A DNA stretch of 64,000 nucleotides from Istiophorus platypterus (Eukaryota > Chordata > Actinopteri > Istiophoriformes > Istiophoridae), in assembly GCA_016859345.1 (NCBI GenBank), contig CM029120.1:24859001-24923000 (forward strand), in the 5' to 3' direction. Each line of letters opens with the position of its first letter. The first letter of the stretch is position 1. The notes under the pieces are model-generated. The model saw nothing but the letters and a program-made list of their open reading frames with translations, had not been told where the DNA came from and did no database searches. Position numbers and translations under genes: made by a program. Of this stretch, positions 1 to 17,200 are shown in pieces.

Positions 1-429
1 TGGTTCTGACCATGGGATCAGCCAGTAATCCAGAAAATTCAGTCCTGAGAGATCTTCAAGGTTTGTACTGGGTCAGGTAAAACCATTTAGCTAATTAATA
101 GACAAACGACAGAATTTTAAAATGGATTCTGTGAGAATGGAGTCTGTGAGAAACTGGTAGTCTATTTAGTGATCTGAGAACTGGAGCTTTTATGCTGAGT
201 TTTTTTGGTCCCTGTTACAACCCTTGCAGCAGCATTCTGGATCAGACTAAGCTGGAACATCCAGCTTCTAATTTGTTTGATACACCACTCCAGGGAGTCT
301 ATAGAACTAAATTTTTTGGTGAAACTTACTAACTTGATTTCTTTCCCTTAGTTTTGTGCTTTTTCCTCTCTCTCCTCTTTCCTCCTGCTGCTTTCTGGAG
401 GTTTTTCTGCCTCTGATGCTGTAGAAACT

Positions 430-856
430 GGATCTATGACTCCAAGCCACCTATTCCCCCCAAGATCAGTTATTCAGTTATTATTGTTATTGTTAGTAGC
501 AGTAGTAGTGGTAGTACAAGTAGTAGTAGTTTCTGTTCTTTTGTTAGTAGTTTTATTGTCAGTCTCAATATTATTCCCCCGTCTCCCCCTGGCTCTCCTT
601 CCCTCTCAACCTAGTCATTCAAGGCAGAGGGCTTCCCACCATGAGCTGCATTCTTTTCAAGGTTTCGACCAGTTAAAAGGGATTTTTTCATTGACCAAGT
701 GCTCCCCAATGGCTCACCAAGTGCTTGCTCATGGGAGGATGTTGGGTCTCTGTAAATATAACTATAAAGAGTACAGTCTAGACCTGCTCCATATGAAAAG
801 TGCCCAGAGATAACCACTGTCTCAATATGGCACTATATAAATAAAATTGAATTGAT
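430..856 (+). repeat. teleost interspersed repeat with LINE-type 3' tail, copy A
   Basis: The sequence ends GGCACTATATAAATAAAATT followed by GAATTGA, the terminal motif of a very abundant teleost retroposon, probably of the L2/MIR 3'-tail class. Inside lie GTTAAAAGGGA, CCAAGTGCTTGCTCATGG and GTTGGGTCTCTGTAAATATA. All of these recur in the same order in a second copy at 19090-19505. The 125-codon frame over it (436-813) is low-complexity and not a gene. Confidence 0.75.
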
Positions 857-3800
857 ACAGCTGTATTTGGTTGTTTGTCATGTGTGTATATATGATATGA
901 AGCCCTGCAGTTTGGAATAGTTTAAGCTAATGGGTGTATGAAGGGATTAAGTAGTAGAGTTCTGAGTAATGGCCCTTGCCAAACTCTAAACTTTGTTGGG
1001 AGAAGCTCTGTTGTACAACTTTCAACTGAATCAAAATAGTGTCTCAGGACAAGACAGGATATTGGCAGGGATGGCTGACTCAGAAACAGTCAAAATGTTG
1101 GATGGGAAAGCCGTCTTAGGAAGAGATGAGATGTCAACTTGGTCCCCTGAATCAGAAACAGGCTTGATGTCAGCAGGGAAGGCCAACTCAGGGACAGATG
1201 ATTTCAGTTCTGTGGCGTACGTCGGTTTGGTTGTTAAGATCAGTGGCAGTCAAACAGGTTACTAGCATGTCAAATGCTTGCCCCCTGCTGGCTAGTGTCT
1301 AGATGATAGGGAGACAGGATGCCAGCTAGATGACCGGAGGCTACGATAGCCTCTAACTAGTGGCTAGCAGGCCTGGAGCTAGCAGCAGGAGAAGCAGACT
1401 GGGAAGCAGGTCTCTAGGAGGCATGAAGCATGGCTGTACAGGTGGTAAAGGTGATTGGCTAACAAGAAACTGGACACTGATCAGGGCTGAAGACAAACAT
1501 TCACTTGTAGAACTTTATTCCTGGGGCCAGGTCAGGGTGCTGCTTCCAAAAGGTAGCCAGTGACTCGAGGAATTCTGGCTCTTCATTGAGAAAAGTGTGA
1601 CTCTCCAAAGTCCTCCCAGGTAAATGGCAGGCTAAGTAGGACCTTGTCTGCCTAGTCCGTGCTAGGCCAGATTGTACTTTTCTTGACTGGTGATAGGAGC
1701 ACAGGTAGGCAGGATGCATGCGCAGACAAATAGGCAAGGTGGTGCATTGAAGGAAATATCATGGATTCAATGACAGGGACCAGGCTTACAGGGAGACAAG
1801 CAGGCAGGCAGGAAGCCAAGTACATACAGGTAGCAGGAACAAGAGTCCACCACATGAGAAGCAAGGAAACATTAGCAAACAATCAAGCCAATGGTGTTTA
1901 GGTAGGTGGGGAAATGGAAATTATTGTAATTGGAAAACAGGTGAGCAGGTGATCTGACAACAGGAAGATAGTCTGGGGACATCTGGTGGGCAGAAGGATT
2001 ATAACAGGAGGGCAATAAAAAGGACAGAGACAGAAATCACGACAAGTTCATTATTTGTTTGTTGGTGTGTTGCACAAATTTGAATTCCTCATGCAGATTT
2101 ATATTACAGGTTTCAAAAGGTTAATTTACAACTACAAACTTCAGGATTATTTATGAACATCATTTTATAAGCTAAAAATGTTATGAGCCCTAATTTGAGC
2201 CCATACATATAGCCCCACTCTCACTACTGGATGCTCTGTCCCCTTTTCCCATAAAGATTATTTGGTTGGGTTTTGAAATAATTAAAGTGAAGATAATATA
2301 TGCTATTTTATGTAAATTCTCCTGTATTGTGCAATGGACATTTATGTGTAGCAGCTTCTCTTAACTTTTAGTTGAAGCAAAGGCAGACAGGCTCATCAGG
2401 ATAGTTAAGTAGAAAATCAGATATGTGTTTGTACCTCAGATTTAAAATCTTTCTTATGTTTACACCACAACAGAATAATTCGATCTTTTTTTTTTAATCA
2501 GAGATAATTTAAAAGGATAAAATTAGTATTTCACTTTGGCCAGCAGTATGAAACAATCCTTATTACATTACAGTTATTTGTTCCATGGGCATTTGTGACT
2601 CTAAATTCCAAAATTGATCCAGAGGATTTGGGCAGTAGCTTGCTGCCAGCTTTGTTGGTAAATAAGAAACAAAATATAAACATATTTTGTTAATTAGCAC
2701 AAAATACAATGTAAATTTAGGCTGACAGGAATATCACTTAATTCTCCAATCATTTAGTCAAAAACCAAAGCACTGCTCAAATTACAATTTAACCTAGTGA
2801 TGGCAATGGATGAAAAGACTGATGAAAAGAAAAGTTATTAGATTTATTATCAAGAAATTATTAATATCTGCAGAATTCTTGTCCCAATCCATCCTGTACA
2901 TTTTCAGATATTTCACAGGATAAAATTTCGATCTGCTGGTAGTGCTAAGAGAAAAGTCAAGGTGGCATTATTGTTTGTACAAAATTTTATTGCAATCATT
3001 TCAACATTTGTTGAGAATTTAAGTCTGTAACAAGGGGTTGGATTGACAACAAACCAACAGACCACATATTTACCTGTAACTCGGTTACAAACATTGACTG
3101 GTGCAACTATAATTCAGAACCTCATCATTTATTTACTGTTGTAGTTAAATAGTTGGTTTTGATAATCATTTAAATAAGACTACTTTTTTGAGACTAGTAT
3201 GTCTAACTTGGTGAGGCTTGAGCAGATGAGAACAAAACCTCATTTGAAATGCTATGAATCAGTCCAAATTCTGCAAATACAAATCTGCTGAGAAAGGGCT
3301 CACATCCACAAGAGAATGCAGACATGGATAGGAGCACATTTCACACTTGTAGTCACTTCCAGTGTGTGGAAATTTCATACATGTACAACTCAAAACAAAA
3401 GTTATGTAACACTGTATGAACAACATTCTTCAGTATTATGTTGATAGAGCTTTTAAATTTTAAAGTCCCAAGGCTGCATAGAGCAATGGTCATTAAATGG
3501 TCATGTAGTCATTAAAATTAAAATGGTCTGAGATATTAGTCAAGGGGGACCTTCTGACGCATCTTTATATCTGGTGTCTTTGTAAAACAGCTCTGATGGG
3601 AGGTGAGTGCAGAGCTGAGGACAAGGATAGGCAGGAAATCCCAGATGGGGAGTGCTCAGGCAGCATAGGCCGGATTATAACTCTGAACATCAAATTGTCT
3701 TATGTAACACATTGTAATGCAGCAGACAGCCACCAACAGCTGTTACGCAATCCACTGTTGACCTGGCAAAGGAAGAGACATGCCTGCACATGCACACACA

Positions 3801-4077
3801 CACACACAAGCAAGCAAATACAAATATGTACAGTATGCACAAATTATAACTGACACACTGACAAGCTGGTTCCAAACAGGAATATGTAAAGATTTTATAG
3901 CATAATGATTTATTTTATCCCTTACTGACAAGGCTACCAAATTAAAATGACAAAATATGTCCATGGTCAGTGAGCTCCAGAATGACATGTTTACTCATTG
4001 GACACAACTACTGAAATGACAACATTACTGTTAAAAAAAAATAATCTTCCTCCATAATGGTTAAGGTTTGGTTAGGT
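857..4077. other. no gene seen; purine-rich decayed repeat at about 990-2040
   Basis: Between 990 and 2040 the sequence is richer in G and A than its surroundings and contains diverged internal repeats, such as TCAGAAACAGTC and TCAGAAACAGGC with neighbouring GCAGGGA(A/T)GG motifs, then CAGG/GCAGG-rich runs near 1690-1840. I cannot assign it to a family. From 2040 to 4077 the sequence is AT-rich, with a short (CA)n at 3793-3808, and shows nothing else. Confidence 0.5.
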
Positions 4078-4450
4078 TTAGAGACTTGAAAAAAAATGAT
4101 GCTGTAGTATCCGACATATGATATATGTTACCTTTCCCATTCTTTTGGAATGTTTATGTAGGGAAGATCCCTGCTCCTGGAGGTGCAGGAACTGGTGACC
4201 CTTTGGCCCTGGGAATTGGGGCTCTGTTATTGACGGGGACCATAAGTTACGATGTGTTTGTCTAAACATTGGCCTGTACACAAACCATATAAGTGAGTTT
4301 TGAGCTGTGATTCTGGGAGAGATTCATTCTGGCTCCGAGTCGTCTCCTGGGCAAACCATGGTGCCTGATTGACACTGGTCTTCTTTGTAATAAACAGATT
4401 TTATGCAATCAAGCTGGTGTCAGCGAAGTTTCCTTCATCATCTGCACATC
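4078..4450 (+). mobile_element. possible solo LTR
   Basis: A GC-richer block contains a TATA-like ACCATATAAGTG near 4285, followed about 100 nt later by AATAAA (TTTGTAATAAACAG, near 4388) and then a short segment starting ATGCAATCAAGC. That order of TATA box, polyadenylation signal and short U5-like end resembles a retroviral or gypsy LTR. No flanking internal region, primer-binding site or clear target duplication was found, so this is tentative. Confidence 0.3.
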
Positions 4451-9412
<4,962 letters not shown>

Positions 9413-9425
9413 GTGTATGTGTGTG

Positions 9426-10639
9426 ACACCAGTAATTAAATTTTTGAAATTACAGGATATGGTCTGTAATAGACAGAAAAGGACAAGATATTCAGCAGAG
9501 CAAAGCCAAAAGAGAAGCCAGAAAGCCTCCCAAGGGAGCACAGGAGAGTGGAGGAGGAGGTGTGGAAGGAGAGAAATGAGATCAAGTCAGACACTCAGTC
9601 AAATAAACATGACCCATACTGAAAGTGTTCAGAATGACTTACACTTTCTGAAGATATTATTATCTTCTGTGTTCATCATAAAAATATATTCTAACAAATG
9701 CTTAGAAATCATAGAAAACAGATGCTAGAGGTCTTGCCTGAGAATCAAAACATTTTAAGGTTTTCTTCAGTATAAAAGTAATCCAGTGACGGTTGTGTGT
9801 ACATCCATAAGTACACTGCAAACAGAAACCGCTAATAGCTGTTTTGCATATTAATGGTGCCCATTTACCAAAATGAAAACAAATACAGACCTAAAACATG
9901 GTGCTCAAAAGAGAATACCAGCATCTACCTGCAGATGAAATCACAACAGCCCAGTAAATTAATTTTATGAGCTTTCCTGATGGCTATAATTTTTTCTATA
10001 GTCATACTGTTTCCCAGATAGACCTATATATTAGTGTGAATGTGCTTTTGGACTTCCTCCAACTTTTATGCAAAAATCTGCTTTCACGCTTAGTCAATTA
10101 AAAACAAGCTGCTCAGGAAAAAAACTGTGAGATACACTTTAAACGTTTTCACTTTAGAGTGGATTTACATTTCAAATTAATGCTAGATAATTATAGCTTT
10201 TATTATTACTGGGTTTGGGGTGAAAAAAATCTACACATACACTCTTAGGATGGGGTTAAAATCCCTGACCAGGGCTGATTGGAGATTATTTCAATTTAAG
10301 TGAAAGTGTCTGGAAAATTGTATACTTCAGGGTTGTAAATTGTTCATAATCCCTCTTAGATTTTACTTAAACAGGAGTGGGAGATGTTACCAAGAGGCAA
10401 AAGGATAATAGAAAAACACTAATATGTTGTTAACCTGGAGAACAGTAGTCACTGCTCTCCACAGATTCAGGAGTAATTTCATGTCTATAGGGTGATCCAC
10501 AGAGCCTGTTGAGACAGGCACAAAGTAATTTTACTATCACATGTTCCATACAATAACCTATCATGTATGTCCACAAGACATATCTCACAATGGGCTGTCC
10601 ATGTATACATCTGGTGCTCATTCAGTCTGCATACAACAC
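9426..10639. other. flank between the TG tract and the rragd 3' end, no gene seen
   Basis: The sequence is AT-rich and without a recognisable gene or repeat. It could include distal 3' UTR of rragd if the polyadenylation signal at 10204-10199 is used. Confidence 0.5.
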
Positions 10640-11099
10640 AGTGCATTGTATAGATTGCTGTACAGTTTATTACAGTTTACACATCAGTTTATACGTCGTG
10701 AACATATTAACAGTATCCTTAATAATTATCAAGACTCTCAGTTTTGCTACAGTATGAGTTTCTGTGGTCAATATAGCCATATTTCCCCCACCTGCAATGG
10801 AGGGTGGTGGAAATAAAATCTTCCTGTGTAGCTGTCATGGAGCCTACTTGAAAACAATTTTTTTCCAGTAAATTAAGTCAGCCTGGTGAAAGATTGTTTG
10901 TCCTCTCTGCATCTGATAGACAGCTGTTTCTGAGGACAGAGACAATTGGATTGGTGGATTGAACGGACTTAACCGAACAATTCCCAGTAAGATGAAAACT
11001 ATGTTCTTTCTACTGTGTTTCTTTGAATGAGGATGGAGTCTCTTCGTTTTCCTCAAATGCAACTCAAGTACACCCTGACTGATGTGATTGCACCAGTCC
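10640..11099 (-). other. rragd: probable rragd 3' UTR
   Basis: The stretch follows the stop codon and contains no repeat I recognise. It ends near an AATAAA (minus strand 10671-10666) followed 25-40 nt later by a GT-rich run GTGTTGTATG, the usual arrangement for cleavage and polyadenylation. The extent is inferred. An alternative AATAAA further on, at 10204-10199, lacks an obvious GT-rich element but could extend the UTR to about 900 nt. Confidence 0.5.
10666..10671 (-). terminator. candidate polyadenylation signal AATAAA for rragd
   Basis: The minus strand reads AATAAA about 430 nt beyond the stop codon, with a GT-rich segment at a suitable distance downstream. A second AATAAA at 10204-10199 is the alternative. 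Confidence 0.45.
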
Positions 11100-11251
11100 T
11101 CAGTGGGGGTTGTTTAGCACTCCATTAGTCATAGTCAGTTTGCTCCACCTTCTCTGACTGAGGAGTTTACGATTTTGTTGAACCTTTACTCGAACATCAA
11201 AAACCTCTTGGATGGCTTTCTTGAAGCAGTGGAAGTTGTAGTCAATCAGTC
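11100..11251 (-). CDS. rragd: rragd exon 7: last coding exon and stop
   Basis: This exon completes Gly343 and encodes residues 344-392 followed by TGA. It begins LIDYNFHCFKKAIQEVFDVR after the acceptor CTCATAG|GA. This matches LIDYNFHCFRKAIQEVFEVR of RagD. The remaining tail is basic (VKVQQNRKLLSQRRWSKL) and ends TNGVLNNPH, comparable in position and charge to the basic NGTPRVL-ending tail of human RagD but diverged in sequence. Confidence 0.95.
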
Positions 11252-14200
11252 CTATGAGGGACACAGAGAGGAGACACAATCAAGTATGTTACAGGTAAGG
11301 GTGTGAAATTTTTTTTTTTTTTATAAAACATACAAGCCAATAAGTTCCACAATAAAATAGAAATTAACTACATTTTTGGTCCAAATACAAGATGAAAATC
11401 TTGTCCGGGAAATAAGGGTTGAGAGAAATGATGAGGACTCTCTCCTCTTTGGCCATTTCAGGGACATTCTAAACAGAACTAGTATAAAAGTGTTTCCTAT
11501 CCTCAAAAGGTCTTTTTATCAAAAACAGATGTTCAAAAAAAGGGGGTCACCTATATTAGGAGCCATCTTGTATTGGGCATATACAACAAAATCAGGTAAG
11601 TTGTGTTAATACTCTGCCTGTGCCAGTAGTTATATTAAAGAAATGATTATAATGAAGCGTTATTACAAACTTATGTTGCTTCAAATTTATATTATAATAG
11701 TAGTAATTTTGTATTATTCAGTAGTCAGTAATATTAAAATTTTGTCACAACATTCAAAATTATTAAAAACAGTTGCTTATTTGGAGCAGTTAAGGTAGTA
11801 ATTGCTAACTGCTCCTACCTTAACTCAGGTCTGACAGTGGTTTGGTATTAGAGTAATGACACATAATCATACTGCTGACAGCTCTACACCATAGCTGCTT
11901 GAACTAATGTGAATGTTAATAGCAACAACAACAACAACAACTACAATAATAATAATAATAATAATAATAATAACTAAAAAAAGACAGCTGAGAAATCTTG
12001 TTGGAACATAAAATTGAAGGTAGTGGCTGATACACAAAGGTGGCGATTAGGGACTTTGGGACTGTCAAAATACAATAAGCAACAATACAATAAAAAAACT
12101 AGACGAAACAAAACAAAATGAAGTGAATGAAAACATTCAAGACATAAATACTGCATGACACACTCATAAAAGACTGTGAACAGCAAATGGTCTGTGCTTC
12201 CCTAACTTTGCAGATACTCCTTAGATGTAAGACTCAACGGGAGATTATCTCCATGGGGGCTATTATTCTCAACGGCAACACTAGTAACATGAGGCAGACA
12301 AAGTCAGTATAAACAAGGATGAATGAGGGCTAAATTGCAAATACGAATACAGATTCAGCTACCATGCAAAGACAATTTAATGTATAAACACTGAGAGAGA
12401 AGTCATAAAAGTCTTATACAGTATATATGACAATTAACATAATCAAATTATGCTTCATCAGGCTTCATCAGTAATGACAGTGTCATAGTTGTGACTGGCT
12501 GGTCCAACTGCAGAATCTAGGTCCTGCCCAGAGTCCCCCGACTCAATCTCAAACACACACAAAACAGTCAATCATGATGTCACAACTCCTTTTTCTTCTC
12601 TCAAATAAATACTTAAAGCCAAACTTATCACAAAAATCACTTGAAATATATCTACATGATGATATCTACCTAAAATACGACCTAAACTGACAAAAAAAAC
12701 ATTTTTGGGAAAAATTTATTCGACATATCCTATTTGCTAACATGGAGGGAGCAGGTTTTATGACCTATGCTGCAGTAAGCCATTGGACGGCAATTGACAT
12801 GTTCTGGTTTCACTTTGGGGGAGCTGTCATGTCATCCAGCATTATATACAGTCATTAGTTTATACAAGCATTCTAGAAGGAAGTAATTTAAACATTAATC
12901 CTACTGTGAATGGCAGTTCTGTGCAGGCCTTTGCTTATCTCAAACAGGCTCTCTTGTTAAGGTCAAGGCAAGTGTGCTTGAAGAGCTGTTTGCTTAATGG
13001 ATGAGTTTTTCAGCTCATCACACTTAAGCCTCACTCAAACTTGATTTCTGTGTCTGGGGGTGGGGGTGGGGGGGTAACATTGTCTTCCCCGGTCAATGAT
13101 TTTAATCTGAATTGCAGTATACATGTGCAGAATTTTCCAGTCACAATTACGTCTTGTTTTTCACTGAACCTGCTGGTCCTTCTTTAACTAAAATCAAATC
13201 CAGAGCAAACAATGTTTTTGCTAAAATCAATACCAACATACTGGGGATCCAGTACAACAATGGCAATAATAATATGTTCAACCATTTCTCTAACTTTCTG
13301 AGCCTGACAATCTATCACTATGGATGTCTTCTTGGAGAGACTAACTGGTAATCTGAACCATTATCCCTATACATAGATAATAGTACCTCTCTCCCCTCTC
13401 TATCAATGTCAGGTTTTTACCCCATTTTCCAGTGTGGCCATTTAAATCACGTAAAACCACTTTTGTTTTTTTGACAAGGTTGAAAAAGATATCATTCAAA
13501 CAACTTCTTTTCTTATATAGCCAAGCCATTAAGGTCCAGACAAGAGCATTTCTATCCAAATGTTTTATGTTCATTTTTAATTTGAGCATGAGAAATTCAT
13601 AAAAAATAGTCATCATACCACAAAAAGGTTTTTATTCTTGGATGAAGTGGATCAATGAAAATTAAAAGAAAACGAATAAATTAATGAAAAATTGAATAAT
13701 CATGTACTAGAAATATATGACTTAAATTGACAATCTTGAAAAATTTCATTTAAATAAATACAAATTAATGAATAAGGTCATTAGCTATAGATGAATAAGG
13801 TAACATAATGGTGACTGAGCCTACGGTATTTTATTAATTATATATCTGCATGTTTACAAAGTAGGTGCTTTTGGACACTTGCCCAAAAAAAAATTTTTAT
13901 GAAGTTACTGCTCGTGAAATGTGCATGTGAATGTGAATGTGCAATGGCTGCAGGTAAGCAGATACCCGCTGAGAGAAAAAGAGGAATGATCTGGACTGTA
14001 CAGGATGGTTTTCATCATGATAAACCTTACATTTTCAGATGCCACGTGCAGGAGTCAGAATGGGTTAGTTCTATAGCTCATTGGCTACAGCTGCCGCTTT
14101 CTTGTAAACTGTTATCTCCACAAACTTTTTTAATAGAACCAGCTTTTTGACATTCTCCAGGGAACAGGTTTGTAATTTGCTTTTTTATAATATTTTGACT

Positions 14201-17200
14201 TCTCTTTAAGCATGACACTGTCCTCTCTCTCCAATTTGGAAAAAAAAAAAGTCTGAATTTCCTCTGTTTAAAAAGTTGATTACTTGGTAGCTGAGATCAG
14301 AAAAAATATAAAAGTATAATTAATGCAACAATTTAAAAAAAATCTGACTCATACAAGTTTTTGCCGAAATTGTAAGATTTTTTCAAATGTTTGATCATGA
14401 AGACATTCTGACGCTGTTGTAAATTGGAGCTGTTGTTGAAGCTTACTTTTCTGCTAGACCTCACATTAAGTAGGACTGAGAGGTTTGATGAATGTGTCTT
14501 ATTATTTACTTTTAGCAAAAAACTTGTACCTTACTTTTACTACTACATTTCTATAGAGTGTACAGCATTGCACTGTTTTCAGAACTTTGATAAATACAGA
14601 TCCTGATGTGAAGTGACACTAATGACCCTCTAAAAACTGACTCACTAGATGTTAGACTATGTTGTTATCTGTTACCAAGGACACATCATTTATTTATAGT
14701 AAGCCAGAACAACATCAAGTACTGAGAGAACTTGTTCTGGTGGGTTGTGTTGACCTGTTTTAGATTTTTAAAAAAGGCCGGGCAAAGGCCAGAGGACAGG
14801 TCTTTACTGCAGCAAACTACCCTAAACCTGTATAAGTCGATAAACTGACATCTTTGCTCATTAAAAGTTTCCCTTGTGTGATTGTAGAGATAAAAAAATG
14901 CATCTCCAGAAAGAAACATTCCCATTCATTGTGAGGGACTGATTTTGATGGTTTACTTATCTGATATAATCCTGCGATAAAACACTATTCATGTTTATTA
15001 TTCATGAGAATCAGGAAAGGTCAGGAATAGTCTCTAATTGATATTCCTCCCCATCACTGATTTGTTGAAACAGACTGGTCCTCATCACTGCACACAACAC
15101 AACTTCTGATTTCGCGCTGAGTTAAATATGTTGTGACCACCAAGAGCATAATGGACACTCACTCCTCTTTTCACAGGAATATCTAAAGGTGACACTCATT
15201 TAATTCCCAACTGCACAGAGCAGTTTGCTGGATATTGATTATTTTATCCATGCAGCTGGCATGAATGACAATGTATGTGCATCTTTTTTATCTTCTCACT
15301 TTTTTATCCTTCACCATCAACTTCTGTCACCATTCAAATTTTTACCATATAAGCATTAACATGCACTTCTTCTTTATCTGGTTTGGTCCTTGCAGGTGAA
15401 CCACAGTTTCATCAACTTTCTCTCTCTTGCAGTTGTTACATGCACACTAGGTGAAAAACCTGTGCTTCTCCAGTGCACTGTTCCAACTGATAAAGACTCA
15501 TCTTATACACACATCTTATTATTAGTGGCCCAAATTTTTGGGCCAGCAAAAGCATGTATCTCATTTAGTATTCTAGCCATGAGTGTGAGGGATACCATCT
15601 CTGGCTCAGACTAAACCTCCACATTCAGAATCATTGTAGCAAGGACTCTGTATTTAGGTGTAAACCACACTCTCATTCAGCAGCGGTGTCTCCCTGCCTT
15701 GGCTGAAGAGCTTTGCTGTTGCTGGGAGGGGGATGGATACTCCGACAGGGATCCATTGTTTTTGGCAGTTAGGTTGGGGGACGTATATTCCACAAAACGA
15801 CATGCTAGTCTAACACACTAAGGCAACATTAGTTCAATACAGCACACTTAAGCACCAGTATGCACACGCAAACATAAACAAATCGGTTTCATGAACTAGC
15901 CACATTCAAATTTTTCCTTTATGTTGTGAAGAATGCCATCACATTAAGGCCTTATGTGGCTGTAAGACTTGATGCAAGTGTAACTGTACTATTTACATAA
16001 TGTAGCTTAACAGTGGCTCATTTTTGTGGTAGAAATAATGTATTTTCAAGTGGTTAATGTTAATCACAGCCAGTCACTCACAACACAAACCTGGACATTT
16101 GCTCTCCTGCACTTAAATAAAATACTTTTATAACTTTTTCTTTTTATCTTTATTTACTTTAACTTTTAGCCAAGTTTTTTTTTAATTATTCTTGTTGTGT
16201 ATACCATTGTCTGTGTTAAAAAAATCAAATTCCTTAATAGACTGTACTTTTTTGCTGTGTTTTGTTTTGCTTCAGCTTTGTCGAAAATATAACTTACTAG
16301 AAAGTAATCTTAAAGGAGATTTTCAAGTAATAAAGCATATCGTATACTCCACTCTAAGAATCAGGGTTTTCCACGCATCTTAATATGAACTGAGAGAGAT
16401 GTATCCGACTTCAAAGTTGGTACTCCACCAGAATATTGAACTAAACATTTACTCATGCAAAAATAATCACTGGACAGTAAAAAAACAGGCATGTTGAAGA
16501 TCACTGCTTCATTTGGGATATCAAAAGGATGTGGCCTCACACCAGCTGACCAGTTCTGATTCATCTGGCTGACTGCCAGTGACTGCAGATGTGCTTTATA
16601 GGTGTTTATCCTTCAAGAGTGGTACTGTGGACATTCTGGGTTTGAATCAATTTCAGCAGCCAGTGCCAGCTATAAAACCAACCACAAAATTGTTTGTCTG
16701 TTCTAAAAGATAGCTCAGTGCAGATAACTGCAGTGACCATTCATGAACCACTGCTGCAGGCATTGGAGATGTCCATCTGAGACCAACAAACTGCAGATGA
16801 TTCAAATCCCAGAAGGCTGAATTAGATTGTTGGACGATGAACAAGCATTGTCCTTCCCTTCATCAAGAGCCAGGTGAAAAGTACCCTTCAGTGAAGTAAT
16901 AAATCCCCGCTGCTTCAGGGCAGCTACCAGCAGCTGACCTGCCTGGTCAGTCCTTATAAAACTATAACAGCAACTGAAAATACACACAAGCCTGGTCAGT
17001 CTATATAAAGTGCTCTCTATAACAGCAACTGAAAATACACACAAACCCACTTAACCACCCTAGAAGAGGTTTAAGGCATTAGAACTGTAGGTTAGAACTG
17101 AAGAAGACTTTTGGATGAGAGGTGAAATGTCTTCAAGAACCTCAAGTAAGTCCAGTTGCCTTTGTATAGCACTTGGAAATATGGCAGTGTTTGTATGCCA

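Noticed and set aside
436..813. 125-codon plus-strand frame with a hydrophobic Leu/Val-rich start
   Set aside because: The hydrophobic part translates GTAGTAG/TTATTG simple sequence, and the rest lies in an interspersed repeat that recurs at 19090-19505. It is not a membrane protein gene.
13341..13616. 91-codon minus-strand frame in intron 6
   Set aside because: It has no family resemblance and would break the exon 6 to exon 7 splice, which is already exact in phase and homology.
17103..17134. GGATGAG followed by GTGAAA inside a closing stem, resembling a hammerhead ribozyme core
   Set aside because: The core lacks the CUGAUGA start and the third stem with its cleavage triplet. One closing helix plus a small hairpin is not enough.
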